Below are positions 7,763-18,577 of a stretch of 35,276 nt of DNA, piece by piece. The DNA comes from Duganella phyllosphaerae (lineage in GTDB: Bacteria; Pseudomonadota; Gammaproteobacteria; Burkholderiales; Burkholderiaceae_D). The notes beneath the pieces are model-generated. The model was not told the origin of the DNA. It saw only the letters and a program-made list of their open reading frames with translations, and searched no databases. The translations under genes were made by a program, and so were the position numbers. The DNA is taken from the NCBI RefSeq assembly GCF_001758785.1, contig NZ_LROM01000103.1, positions 1-35,276 of the forward strand, given 5' to 3'. The number at the start of each line of letters is the position of its first letter. Position 1 is the first letter of the stretch.

Positions 7763-9019
7763 ATGAACGCCCCAGAAAAAAATCTCGCCGCCGTAAAGTT
7801 CCAGACCGCGCCGCATTTCCCTATTTATATGGACTATTCGGCCACCACGCCGATCGACCCGCGCGTGGCCGACGCCATGATTCCTTACCTGCGCGAGCAG
7901 TTCGGCAACCCGGCATCGCGCAGCCATATGTACGGCTGGACCGCTGAAAAAGCAGTGGAAGAGGCGCGCGCCCACGTAGCCGCCCTGGTCAATGCCGATC
8001 CGCGCGAAATCATCTGGACCTCCGGCGCCACCGAGTCGAACAACCTCGCCATCAAGGGCGCGGCGCAGTTCTACAAGACCAAGGGCAAGCACATCATCAC
8101 GGTCAAGACTGAACACAAGGCTGTGCTCGACACCGTGCGCGAACTGGAACGCCAGGGCTTCGAAGCGACCTACCTGGAACCGCAGGACAACGGCCTGATC
8201 ACCATTGAGCAGCTGACCGCCGCCATCCGTCCCGACACCATCCTGGTCTCGGTCATGCTGGTCAACAACGAGATCGGCGTGATCCAGCCGATCGACGAAA
8301 TCGGTGCGCTGTGCCGCTCGAAAGGCATCATCTTCCACTGCGACGCTGCGCAAGCGACCGGTAAAGTCGTGATCGACCTGCAAAAGACCAAGGTCGACCT
8401 GATGACCTTTACCGCGCACAAAACCTACGGCCCGAAAGGCGTGGGCGCGCTGTACGTCTGCCGCAAGCCGCGCGTGCGCATCGAAGCGCAAATGCACGGT
8501 GGCGGCCACGAGCGCGGCCTGCGTTCGGGTACCTTGCCGACCCACCAGATCGTCGGCATGGGCGAAGCGTTCCGCCTGGCCAAAGTGGAAATGGACACCG
8601 AAATCGCCCGCATCAAGGCGCTGCGTGACCGCCTGGCCACTGGCCTGCAGGAAATCGAAGAAACCTATATCAACGGCGACATGGAACACCGCGTGCCGCA
8701 CAACCTCAACGTCAGCTTCAACTACGTCGAGGGCGAGTCGCTGATCATGGCCGTGAAAGACCTGGCCGTGTCGTCGGGTTCGGCCTGTACTTCGGCCAGC
8801 CTGGAGCCATCGTACGTATTGCGTGCCCTGGGCCGCAGCGACGAACTGGCGCATAGCTCGATCCGCTTTACCATCGGCCGTTTCACGACCGAAGAAGACA
8901 TCGACTTCGCCATCGAACTGATGAAGTCGAAAGTTGGCAAATTGCGTGAACTGTCGCCGCTGTGGGACATGTTCAAGGAAGGGATCGACATCAGCTCGAT
9001 CCAGTGGGCCGCGCACTAA
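7763..9019 (+). CDS. iscS: Cysteine desulfurase IscS
   Basis: A 418-residue PLP enzyme that takes sulfur from L-cysteine as a persulfide and hands it to IscU and other acceptors. The PLP lysine is Lys220 in TAHKTYGPKG, the pocket includes the ATESNN segment and HCDAAQATGK, and the mobile loop carries the persulfide cysteine Cys342 in SSGSACTSASLEPS. The frame stays open 24 codons upstream, but the ATG at 7763 is preceded by GGAG at 7752-7755 and gives the family N-terminus. It is 46 bp downstream of iscR and followed by iscU after 49 bp. Confidence 0.98.
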   Translation: MNAPEKNLAAVKFQTAPHFPIYMDYSATTPIDPRVADAMIPYLREQFGNPASRSHMYGWTAEKAVEEARAHVAALVNADPREIIWTSGATESNNLAIKGAAQFYKTKGKHIITVKTEHKAVLDTVRELERQGFEATYLEPQDNGLITIEQLTAAIRPDTILVSVMLVNNEIGVIQPIDEIGALCRSKGIIFHCDAAQATGKVVIDLQKTKVDLMTFTAHKTYGPKGVGALYVCRKPRVRIEAQMHGGGHERGLRSGTLPTHQIVGMGEAFRLAKVEMDTEIARIKALRDRLATGLQEIEETYINGDMEHRVPHNLNVSFNYVEGESLIMAVKDLAVSSGSACTSASLEPSYVLRALGRSDELAHSSIRFTIGRFTTEEDIDFAIELMKSKVGKLRELSPLWDMFKEGIDISSIQWAAH

Positions 9020-9068
9020 AATACCGCGCGCTACGTACGAATCACCTAAAAGATACAGGAGCAACAAA

Positions 9069-9461
9069 ATGGCTTACTCGGAAAAAGTACTGGACCACTA
9101 CGAAAACCCACGCAACGTCGGCGCTTTCGACAAGGGCGATGACAGCATCGGCACCGGCATGGTCGGCGCGCCGGCCTGCGGCGACGTGATGAAACTGCAA
9201 ATCAAGGTTGGCGCCGATGGCCTGATCGAAGATGCCAAGTTCAAGACGTATGGCTGCGGTTCGGCTATCGCCTCGAGCTCGCTGGTAACCGAATGGGTCA
9301 AGGGCAAAACCCTGGACCAGGCACTGGCCATCAAGAACACGCAAATCGCCGAAGAACTGGCGCTGCCACCGGTCAAGATCCACTGCTCGATCCTGGCAGA
9401 AGACGCGATCAAAGCCGCTGTGCAAGATTATCAAGCCAAGCACCCAGCGGTTGCAGCTTAA
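9069..9461 (+). CDS. iscU: Fe-S cluster scaffold IscU
   Basis: A 130-residue scaffold on which IscS, ferredoxin and an iron source build a 2Fe-2S cluster before HscA/HscB release it. The ligand residues are Cys37, Asp39, Cys63, His105 and Cys106, and the HscA recognition motif LPPVK is at residues 99-103. The ATG at 9069 follows AGGAG at 9057-9061 and starts the standard MAYSEKVLDHYENPRNVG sequence. The length is the usual one for the family. Confidence 0.98.
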   Translation: MAYSEKVLDHYENPRNVGAFDKGDDSIGTGMVGAPACGDVMKLQIKVGADGLIEDAKFKTYGCGSAIASSSLVTEWVKGKTLDQALAIKNTQIAEELALPPVKIHCSILAEDAIKAAVQDYQAKHPAVAA

Positions 9462-9477
9462 CGTCAAGTGAAATACG

Positions 9478-9493
9478 CGTCCCTTCGGGGACG
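9478..9493 (+). other. UUCG tetraloop hairpin between iscU and iscA
   Basis: A perfect 6-bp GC-rich stem (CGTCCC with GGGACG) closed by a TTCG tetraloop, just 15 nt before the iscA start codon and upstream of its GGAG site. There is no T-tract, so it is not a standard terminator. It may set mRNA stability or slow ribosome loading between iscU and iscA. Confidence 0.6.
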
Positions 9494-9508
9494 TAACGGA
9501 GAAACACC

Positions 9509-9832
9509 ATGGCAATTACCCTGACCGAAAAAGCAGCCAAGCACATCAATCGCTACATCGAACGCCGCGGCAAGGGCGTCGGTTTGCGTTTTGGCGTGCG
9601 CACCACCGGTTGCTCGGGCCTGGCGTACAAGCTCGAATATGTCGATGAGAAGGCCGACGAGGACAGCGTCTTCGAGTCGCACGGCGTCAAAGTGTTTGTC
9701 GATCCGAAAAGCCTGCCGTACATCGATGGCACCGAGCTGGACTTCGCACGCGAAGGCTTGAACGAAGGCTTCAAGTTCCATAATCCGAACGAAAAAGACG
9801 CTTGTGGTTGCGGCGAGAGCTTCCGCATTTAA
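9509..9832 (+). CDS. iscA: A-type Fe-S carrier IscA
   Basis: A 107-residue A-type carrier that receives clusters from IscU and helps build 4Fe-4S proteins. The three conserved cysteines are present: Cys35 in the GCSGLAY segment and Cys99 and Cys101 in CGCGESF at the C-terminus. The ATG at 9509 is preceded by GGAG at 9498-9501. hscB follows after only 6 bases, consistent with one transcript. Confidence 0.97.
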   Translation: MAITLTEKAAKHINRYIERRGKGVGLRFGVRTTGCSGLAYKLEYVDEKADEDSVFESHGVKVFVDPKSLPYIDGTELDFAREGLNEGFKFHNPNEKDACGCGESFRI

Positions 9833-9838
9833 TCGCTT

Positions 9839-10354
9839 ATGCAAAATCATTACGAGCTGTTCCAGCTGCCACAGCGCTTTGCCGTCGATACCGGCGCGCT
9901 CGACAACGCCTACCGCGACGTGCAGAGCCGGGTTCATCCCGACAAATTCGTGGGCGCGACCGACGCTGAAAAGCGCGTCGCCATGCAGTGGGCCACGCGC
10001 GCCAACGAGGCGTATCAAACGCTGAAAAATCCGCAAAAGCGCGCCCAGTACCTGTGCGAACTGCACGGCGTCGATCTGCAAACCGAGTCGAATACCGCGA
10101 TGCCGGTGGCGTTCCTTATGCAGCAGATGGAATGGCGCGAAGCGCTGGGCGACGCCCGCGCGGCGAAAGACAGCGACGCCCTCGATGCGCTCGACCGCGA
10201 CCTGCGCGCCGCCCGCAAGGCGCAGCTGGCCGAGATCGAACAGCAGCTCGATGCCGCCGACTACGTCGGCGCCGCCCAGGGCGTGCGCGCGCTGATGTTC
10301 CTCGAAAAATTCGGCGAAGAAGTCCGCTTCGCCTTCGAAGCAATCGAAGCCTGA
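9839..10354 (+). CDS. hscB: Fe-S assembly co-chaperone HscB
   Basis: A 171-residue J-domain protein that brings IscU to HscA and stimulates its ATPase. The N-terminal J domain contains the essential HPD at residues 33-35 (RVHPDKF) and AYQTLKNPQKRAQYL. The C-terminal three-helix part (roughly residues 90-171) is the IscU-binding region, with AMPVAFLMQQMEWRE typical of the family. It starts 6 bases after iscA and is 76 bp upstream of hscA. Confidence 0.97.
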   Translation: MQNHYELFQLPQRFAVDTGALDNAYRDVQSRVHPDKFVGATDAEKRVAMQWATRANEAYQTLKNPQKRAQYLCELHGVDLQTESNTAMPVAFLMQQMEWREALGDARAAKDSDALDALDRDLRAARKAQLAEIEQQLDAADYVGAAQGVRALMFLEKFGEEVRFAFEAIEA

Positions 10355-10430
10355 CGCCTGCGGGGCTTGCGCAAGCTCCGCAGGTTGCTGTCACCGCTCA
10401 GGCAAACCAACAAGAATACAGGTTCCACCC

Positions 10431-12311
<1,881 letters not shown>

Positions 12312-12325
12312 GACGTAAAAAACCA

Positions 12326-12420
12326 TTAGCCGAAAATCCGTCATTCCCGCGCACGCGGGAATCCATACTGAGCCGGCTAAGTCAAGTGTCCATGGATCCC
12401 CGCGTTCGCGAGGATGACGG
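12326..12420. repeat. REP/MITE-like palindromic repeat between hscA and fdx
   Basis: Two arms of 29 bp, 12338-12366 and the complement of 12391-12420, agree at about 25 of 29 positions. Each arm is itself a hairpin: ATTCCCGCG pairs with CGCGGGAAT around CA in the left arm, and the right arm does likewise around TT. A flanking TTAGCCG (12326-12332) pairs with CGGCTAA (12374-12380). Elements with GTCATTCCCGCG...CGGGAATCCA arms are widespread dispersed repeats in Proteobacteria. It is transcribed with the isc operon and may stall or process the mRNA before fdx. Dispersal in this genome was not checked. Confidence 0.8.
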
Positions 12421-12449
12421 CGGCGCCAAATTTAATGTAGAGGTATCAA

Positions 12450-12791
12450 GTGCCACAAATCGTATTCCTGCCCCACGCCAAACTGTGCCCGGACGGCGCC
12501 GTCGTTGAAGCCAAGCCGGGCCAGACCCTGTGCGACATCATGCTCGAGAACGACATCAACATCGAGCACGCGTGCGAAAAATCGTGCGCCTGCACCACCT
12601 GCCACGTGCTGGTGCGCGAGGGGATCGAGTCGCTGAACGAAGCGAGCGAAACCGAAGAGGACATGCTGGACAAGGCCTGGGGCCTGGAAGCCGTGTCGCG
12701 CCTGTCGTGCCAGGCCGTGGTGGCCGATGCAGACATGGTGATCGAGATCCCGAAATACACGATCAACCACGCCAGCGAAGGCAGCCACTGA
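12450..12791 (+). CDS. fdx: ISC-type 2Fe-2S ferredoxin
   Basis: A 113-residue adrenodoxin-type ferredoxin that supplies electrons for cluster assembly on IscU. The ligands are Cys42, Cys48, Cys51 and Cys87, in HACEKSCACTTCHVL and RLSCQ. An additional Cys46 is also seen in many Isc ferredoxins. The start is GTG at 12450 with AGAGG at 12439-12443. The palindromic repeat separates it from hscA. No iscX follows; the next gene is a methyltransferase starting one base after the stop. Confidence 0.97.
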   Translation: MPQIVFLPHAKLCPDGAVVEAKPGQTLCDIMLENDINIEHACEKSCACTTCHVLVREGIESLNEASETEEDMLDKAWGLEAVSRLSCQAVVADADMVIEIPKYTINHASEGSH

Positions 12792-12792
12792 T

Positions 12793-13707
12793 ATGGCGTC
12801 TGCCAAGGCCGGTGCAAAGAAGCCGGTAGCACCAAAGATTGGCGCCGGTAAAATCGGCACGACAGTCACCGGCGCCGACAACATGCCGGAAATCCGCGAA
12901 GGCCAGACCGTGGCGCTGCTGCAGGAACTGCACATCCTCACGCGCGACGGCAAGATGAACCAGGACAGCCGCCGCAAGCTGAAACAGGTCTACCACCTGT
13001 ACCAGTTCATCGAGCCGCTGCTCAAAGACGTGCTGGCCGCCAAGGGCCATGTGTCGCTGGTCGATCACGGCGCCGGCAAGTCGTACCTGGGCTTCATCAT
13101 CTACGACCTGTTCTTCAAGGCGCTCGAAGCAGGCTCGCACATCTACGGCATCGAGACGCGCGAAGAACTGGTCGCGCGCTCGCAGCAACTGGCCGCGCAA
13201 TTCGACTTCCCCGGCATGTCGTTCCTGCCGCTGTCGGTGGCCGAGTCCACCGAGTCGAACCTGCTGCCGCCGCAAATCGACATCGTCACCGCGCTGCATG
13301 CCTGTAACACCGCTACCGACGACGCCATCGATTTCGCGCTGCAAAAGCGGGCGCAACACCTGGTGCTGGTGCCGTGCTGCCAGGCCGAGGTGGCGTCGGT
13401 GCTGAAGAAGAACAAGGGCCAATCGATGGGCAAGTCGGCGCTGTCGGAAATCTGGCGCCACCCGATCCACACGCGCGAATTCGGCAGCCAGATCACCAAC
13501 GTGCTGCGCTGCCTGCAACTGGAAGCGCATGGCTACCAGGTGACGGTGACGGAGCTGGTGGGCTGGGAGCACTCGATGAAAAACGAGCTGATTATCGCCA
13601 CGTACAAGAACCTGCCGCGCCAGCGGCCTGCCGAGCGGTTGAAGGAAGTACTCGACACGGTAGGTTTGCAGGAAATGGACAAGCGGTTCTTTACAGAGCA
13701 GGTATAA
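12793..13707 (+). CDS. SAM-dependent methyltransferase (Methyltransf_32-like)
   Basis: A 304-residue protein with a class I SAM-binding motif near residues 90-100, VDHGAGKSYLGF, followed by YGIETREELV as the acidic loop. Later motifs TALHACNTATDDAI and LVLVPCCQAEV resemble the HAC...TD and PCC segments of the GSTCD/METTL25/TRM13-like methyltransferases, some of which act on RNA. About 40 Lys/Ala/Gly-rich residues precede the domain. It starts one base after the fdx stop and so is probably the last gene of the isc transcript. The substrate is unknown; an RNA target is only inference. Confidence 0.75.
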   Translation: MASAKAGAKKPVAPKIGAGKIGTTVTGADNMPEIREGQTVALLQELHILTRDGKMNQDSRRKLKQVYHLYQFIEPLLKDVLAAKGHVSLVDHGAGKSYLGFIIYDLFFKALEAGSHIYGIETREELVARSQQLAAQFDFPGMSFLPLSVAESTESNLLPPQIDIVTALHACNTATDDAIDFALQKRAQHLVLVPCCQAEVASVLKKNKGQSMGKSALSEIWRHPIHTREFGSQITNVLRCLQLEAHGYQVTVTELVGWEHSMKNELIIATYKNLPRQRPAERLKEVLDTVGLQEMDKRFFTEQV

Positions 13708-13727
13708 CTTCAAAGGGGCAGGGCACG

Positions 13728-14746
<1,019 letters not shown>

Positions 14747-14750
<4 letters not shown>

Positions 14751-15496
14751 ACACCCCTGACAAGGACAACGACAACACCGTGCGCCTGGCCAAGCGCCTG
14801 GCCGAGGAACGCCCGTGCTCGCGCCGCGAGGCCGAGGTTTATATCGAGGGCGGTTACGTCAGTGTCGATGGTGTGCTGGTGGAAGACGCCGGCGCACGCG
14901 TCACGGCCGAGCAGCAGATCACGGTGGCCGACGACGCCACCTTGCTGGAAATCGTGCCGGTCACGCTGCTGCTGCACAAGCCGGCCGGGGTGAATGGAGG
15001 CGTCGGCAAGGACGGCCAGCAGGCGCTCCACCTGCTGCAGCCGGCGTCACTCACGCGCACGGCGCCGGCGCAGCGCGTACTGAAACGTCACTTCGCCAAC
15101 CTGACCTTGACTACGCCGCTGGAGACCAAGGCCAGTGGCCTCTTGATTTTCACCCAGGACTTCCGCGTGACGCGCAAGCTGGTCGATGATTCGAGCAAGA
15201 TCGAAGAAGAAATTATCGTGGAAGTGGGCGGCCAGATCCGCGACAACGGCCTGGCGCTGCTGAACCACGGTTTGCCATTCAACGGCAAGCCGCTGCCACC
15301 GATCAAGGTCAGCTGGCAGAACGAGAACCGTCTGCGCTTCGCGGTGAAAGCCCCCAAGCCCGGCCAGATCGAGCACATGTGCAAGATGGTGGGCCTGGAG
15401 GTGGTGTCGATGAAGCGCATCCGCATCGGCCGGATCGCCATGTCGAGCTTGCCTGCAGGCGAGTGGCGCTACCTGCAGGATCACGAGCGCTTCTGA
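14747..15496 (+). CDS. S4-domain pseudouridine-synthase-like protein, RluF/RsuA type, altered active site
   Basis: A 249-residue protein with an N-terminal S4 RNA-binding domain (residues 12-60, with RLAKRLAEE, CSRREAEVYIEGGYVSVDG) followed by a RsuA/RluF-like fold (LLLHKPAGV near residue 74; GLEVVSMKRIRIG near 217). In active enzymes the catalytic Asp sits in a GRLDxxxxGLL motif. Here the aligned stretch is TTPLETKASGLLIFTQD, with Glu126 in place of the Asp and Pro in place of the Arg. Pseudouridylation is therefore uncertain; it may act mainly as an RNA-binding factor. It overlaps ltaE (ATGA, 14747-14750), so the two are probably co-translated. Confidence 0.8.
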
Positions 15497-15511
15497 TTAC
15501 TTCTTATTACA

Positions 15512-16576
15512 TTAAGCGGTGCTTTTGGCCGCGCGGCGACGGCGCGCCATGAAGCCGAGCATGCCCAGGCCGCCAAGCATCATGGCGTAGGTAGTTGGCT
15601 CCGGCACTGCGGAGACGCCTTGCGCCGACAGGATCAGGGTACCGCACTCCAGTGCGCCAGTGGTACGGCAGCCGAACGCGGCAATCTGGTTGTTGTCGTT
15701 GATGCCGACGGCCGACTGCAGATACCAGCCCGAAGCCGGATCGATGAGGCTGTTCAGGTTGTACAGCGTGCCGCTGTCCCACAGGTGCGCCGAACCGCCG
15801 CCCAAGGCGTTGGTACCCACCACCAGCGATGAGCCGTTGATGTCGAGGCCGCTGAACTCGCCGATGTTGGTCAGCACACCCTTCGAATAGACAAAACTCT
15901 CGATGCTGCCGCTTGGGCCATAACGGCCATTGAGCAGGACATCACTGTTGTCGCTGATGCCGCTGGCGTAAATCTGGTAGCCATCGGGGCGGCTGTTGGC
16001 CAGTGGCGTGGTGGTGCCATTGGCGTAGATGACCGGGGTGGCCGACCACGAGTATTCGCCGGCGGTGCCAGCGATCTGGCCCTGGTTGTTGATGGCGGTG
16101 GCCGACCCCTCGAAAGGCGCAGCCTGTCCCTGGTTGAGGTCGGTCAAAGTACCATCCTGGTACAGGAAGGCGTGGCGCTGGTCGCCCGCCACACCGAAGC
16201 TGCCGGCCACTTGGCCCGCATTGTTGATTGACAGATCGCCCACGTCCACGCTGGCGGCGCCGATGTTGGTGAGGGTGCCATTGGACTGGATGAACGCCTG
16301 GCGCACGCCGGTGTTCGAGGTTTGGTAGCCCACGACAGTGGCGGCATCATTGATGCCGGTCACCACCATGTTGCTGCCACCGAGGACCGACAGGCTGCTG
16401 CCGCTGTACAACACGGTTGCGCCGGCGACGCGGCCAACGACCTGGCCGGAGTTGTTGATGGCGGTCGGCGAAAAGTCACCAGCGTAGGTCACGCCGAACA
16501 GCGGCACGGCCATTGCAGGCATGGCGGAAGCGCCAACGATCAGTGCTGCCAGAAGTTTCATTTTTGTAAGTTTCAT
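15512..16576 (-). CDS. PEP-CTERM sorted extracellular protein with HAF-like repeats
   Basis: A 354-residue exported protein. It has a signal peptide (MKLTKMKLLAALIVG...AMA) and a C-terminal PEP-CTERM signal at about residues 324-354: VPEPTT, a hydrophobic stretch, then RRRR. This signal is cut by an exosortase during surface or EPS-linked sorting. The body holds recurring units such as INNSGQVVG, INNAGQVAG, INNQGQIAG and HAFLYQDGTLTDL, the pattern of HAF repeats, probably a beta-propeller-like structure. The ATG at 16576 is used; a longer frame from 16642 would place charged residues before the signal peptide. No exosortase gene is in this window. Confidence 0.88.
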   Translation of the reverse strand: MKLTKMKLLAALIVGASAMPAMAVPLFGVTYAGDFSPTAINNSGQVVGRVAGATVLYSGSSLSVLGGSNMVVTGINDAATVVGYQTSNTGVRQAFIQSNGTLTNIGAASVDVGDLSINNAGQVAGSFGVAGDQRHAFLYQDGTLTDLNQGQAAPFEGSATAINNQGQIAGTAGEYSWSATPVIYANGTTTPLANSRPDGYQIYASGISDNSDVLLNGRYGPSGSIESFVYSKGVLTNIGEFSGLDINGSSLVVGTNALGGGSAHLWDSGTLYNLNSLIDPASGWYLQSAVGINDNNQIAAFGCRTTGALECGTLILSAQGVSAVPEPTTYAMMLGGLGMLGFMARRRRAAKSTA

Positions 16577-16624
16577 GTGGTGTCCAGGATGGTTGGCAGG
16601 AAGATTGCACTGGTAGGTGCACCG

Positions 16625-16661
16625 CCTTGTAGTGGATACCACAAGGCTTGTACTTATTATA
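16625..16661 (-). promoter_or_regulatory. Candidate -10 and leader hairpin upstream of the PEP-CTERM gene
   Basis: On the minus strand a perfect TATAAT lies at 16656-16661, but without a good -35. Just downstream, 16625-16646 forms a hairpin (CCTTGT pairs with ACAAGG, one mismatch, then two more pairs around GGAT). It could be a 5'-leader stem or an operator. Confidence 0.35.
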
Positions 16662-16691
16662 ATTCAATAATTACAAGCATTTATGACAAAC

Positions 16692-17198
16692 TTATTGCGG
16701 CGCCAAGGTTTTTCGCCCTTGCTGTGCCGATAGTACCGGCTCGGATGAGCCCTGAAATTCTTCCAGGTCGGCCAGTTCCAGCTCGATCGGCCGCCGTATC
16801 ATCTGGTTCTCGATGATCATCAGGATCGCCGCCGGTATCACCAGGAACAATCCCATCACGATCGCTGCGCCGCCCACGTATTTGAACCATTCCACTTGCA
16901 CCATTGCGTCCAGGCCGCTGATGACCAGCGCCAGCAATAACAGGATCGCCGCGCCGATGCCGATATTGGTGGAGTACAGCATGTACACCACGCGTTTGCG
17001 GTAGATCTCGATTTCTTCTTGCAGCACCTGGCGGCGCTTGCCTTCGGAATCGCTGCGGAACGATTCCACCAGTTCCCGGTAACGCGCATACGACGCCGAA
17101 TAACGCTGCTGCAGCAATTGCAGGAAAAGCCAGGCGGCAAACGCCAGTGCGGCCGATGGCCCGACCGCCTCCATCACATCTTTCAGTTGAAAGTCCAC
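16692..17198 (-). CDS. Uncharacterised small membrane protein, three predicted helices
   Basis: A 168-residue protein I do not recognise. One hydrophobic segment is near residues 12-30 (PSAALAFAAWLFLQLL). A charged, probably coiled-coil stretch follows at about 32-70 (RYRELVESFRSDSEGKRRQ). Two further membrane segments lie near 74-95 and 105-128. The tail is hydrophilic and acidic then basic. The start is GTG at 17198 with AGGTGA seven to twelve bases upstream, a strong ribosome site. It lies 112 bp downstream of the RDD gene on the same strand and may or may not be in that operon. Confidence 0.7.
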   Translation of the reverse strand: MDFQLKDVMEAVGPSAALAFAAWLFLQLLQQRYSASYARYRELVESFRSDSEGKRRQVLQEEIEIYRKRVVYMLYSTNIGIGAAILLLLALVISGLDAMVQVEWFKYVGGAAIVMGLFLVIPAAILMIIENQMIRRPIELELADLEEFQGSSEPVLSAQQGRKTLAPQ

Positions 17199-17310
17199 GA
17201 ATTCACCTCATGCAGATCAAAGTTGACGATGCATGTATTACAAATCCAGGCGCAACCGGCGGATATAGGATGAATGCTTACAGACGTGTGGGAGTAGGCG
17301 GAACGACGCT

Positions 17311-17841
17311 TCAGCCCGGATGAACCGGCGTCTTGTGTTTTTTCGGCGGCGCCGGCAGTTGCACCAGCCGGGTGCCGGCCAGTCGGTCGTGCAGGAACTG
17401 GCGGTCCTTGTCCAGCAACGCGGTCAGCGACCACAGCAAAATTCCGGCCAGCACAGTACCGAGCGCCTGCCAGTGCTGCAAGCCGAATACGCCGCACACT
17501 ATCACTGCCGGCAATACCCACAACCAGCACAGCAGGTAGCGCAGCATGGCCACGCGCGGCGCCACGCGCTCGTGGCCCGGGTGGATCAGCCTGAGGCGCC
17601 AGGTGCGCATGGCCAGGGTCTGGCCTTTGCGCGTCCACTGGTGCACAAAGTAGATGCCGAGTACGACGAATGCCAGTACCTGGCGCAGGTGTTCAACCAA
17701 GGGCGCATGACTGGCGCCGGTCAGCATTTCGAAGATCAGGAAAGGCAGGAACAAGACGGCGAATGCCAGCAGGAATTCGTACACCATCGATACCAGGCGG
17801 CGTTTGACGGTAGGCAAGGTCGTAGCGTTATTTGGCAGCAT
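17311..17841 (-). CDS. RDD-family membrane protein
   Basis: A 176-residue inner-membrane protein with the RDD-type layout: an early Arg (KRRLVSMVYEF), two long hydrophobic segments near residues 18-40 and 55-68, the polar TRKGQTLAMRTWRLRL motif, a further hydrophobic pair near 105-140, and LLDKDRQFLHDRLAGTRLV near the end. The name-giving Arg and Asp positions are R15, D144/D146 and D151. Its role is unknown; some RDD proteins affect ion or solute traffic. The start at 17841 lies inside the end of the DUF3106 gene (14-base overlap), indicating one operon. A longer frame from 17937 would add only low-complexity sequence. Confidence 0.8.
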   Translation of the reverse strand: MLPNNATTLPTVKRRLVSMVYEFLLAFAVLFLPFLIFEMLTGASHAPLVEHLRQVLAFVVLGIYFVHQWTRKGQTLAMRTWRLRLIHPGHERVAPRVAMLRYLLCWLWVLPAVIVCGVFGLQHWQALGTVLAGILLWSLTALLDKDRQFLHDRLAGTRLVQLPAPPKKHKTPVHPG

Positions 17842-18577
17842 CGGGGATGGCTGGCGCGACGGGCGCCGGCGGAGCTGGAGGCTGGGGAGCGGTTGCCGGC
17901 GCAACCACGGGCGGCGTGGTGGCCGGCGTTGGTGCAATCACCGGCGCGACGTTCGACGCATCGGGCCACGGCTGGCCGGTGGCCGGATCGAGCCATGGCA
18001 CGGGCGCCGGCGCTGGCGTGGCCGGCGGCGCCAGGTGCGGCTTGATCGGCGTGGGCAACTGTTGCTTGCTTTGCGACGGCGTGGCCAGGTTGGCCAACTG
18101 TTTCTTGTTGGCAGCCCTGGCTGCCAGTTGCTGCTTCTGCTCGTCGGACAGTTGCTGGTAGTTTTCCCACTGCGTGGATTTTTTCGACGGATCGACCTTT
18201 TGCGCACGGGCAAAGTTCTCGCGCACCTGGCGCCGCTCTTCCGGCGTCATGCGCACCCATTCGCGCATGCGTTCCTGCACCCGCAACTGCTCGTCGGGCT
18301 TCATTGCGGTGTAGCGCTTGGCAATCGCCAGCCATTTCTGCTTGCGGATCGGTTCGACCTGGTCCCACTCGGCAGCGAGCGGCTCGAGCGCAATCTTCTG
18401 CGCTGGCGTGAGGTCTTTCCACAGGGTTTTTTCAGGTGCGGCTGGCGTCCCGGGCAGGGCGCCAGCGAGCGCCGAGGGCGCATTCGCGCTCGGACCGATC
18501 CATGCCGCACTACCTGCTGCTACCGCTAACACCGCCAGTGCGGCGATGCCCATGCCGGCCGAACCGCTGACCGCCAT
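17828..18577 (-). CDS. DUF3106-family exported protein
   Basis: A 249-residue protein with an N-terminal hydrophobic export or anchor segment (residues 8-30). A central helical domain follows at about 48-135: LWKDLTPAQKIALEPLAAEWDQ, KQKWLAIAKRYTAMKPDEQLRVQERMREWVRMTPEERRQVRENF. This Trp-rich 'MTPEERRQ' pattern is typical of DUF3106. The C-terminal third is rich in Pro and Ala and ends PAIPDAAK, probably disordered and periplasmic. The start overlaps the DUF3619 stop by one base (TAATG). Gene order with an ECF sigma factor suggests an envelope-sensing role, which is inference only. Confidence 0.8.
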   Translation of the reverse strand: MAVSGSAGMGIAALAVLAVAAGSAAWIGPSANAPSALAGALPGTPAAPEKTLWKDLTPAQKIALEPLAAEWDQVEPIRKQKWLAIAKRYTAMKPDEQLRVQERMREWVRMTPEERRQVRENFARAQKVDPSKKSTQWENYQQLSDEQKQQLAARAANKKQLANLATPSQSKQQLPTPIKPHLAPPATPAPAPVPWLDPATGQPWPDASNVAPVIAPTPATTPPVVAPATAPQPPAPPAPVAPAIPDAAK

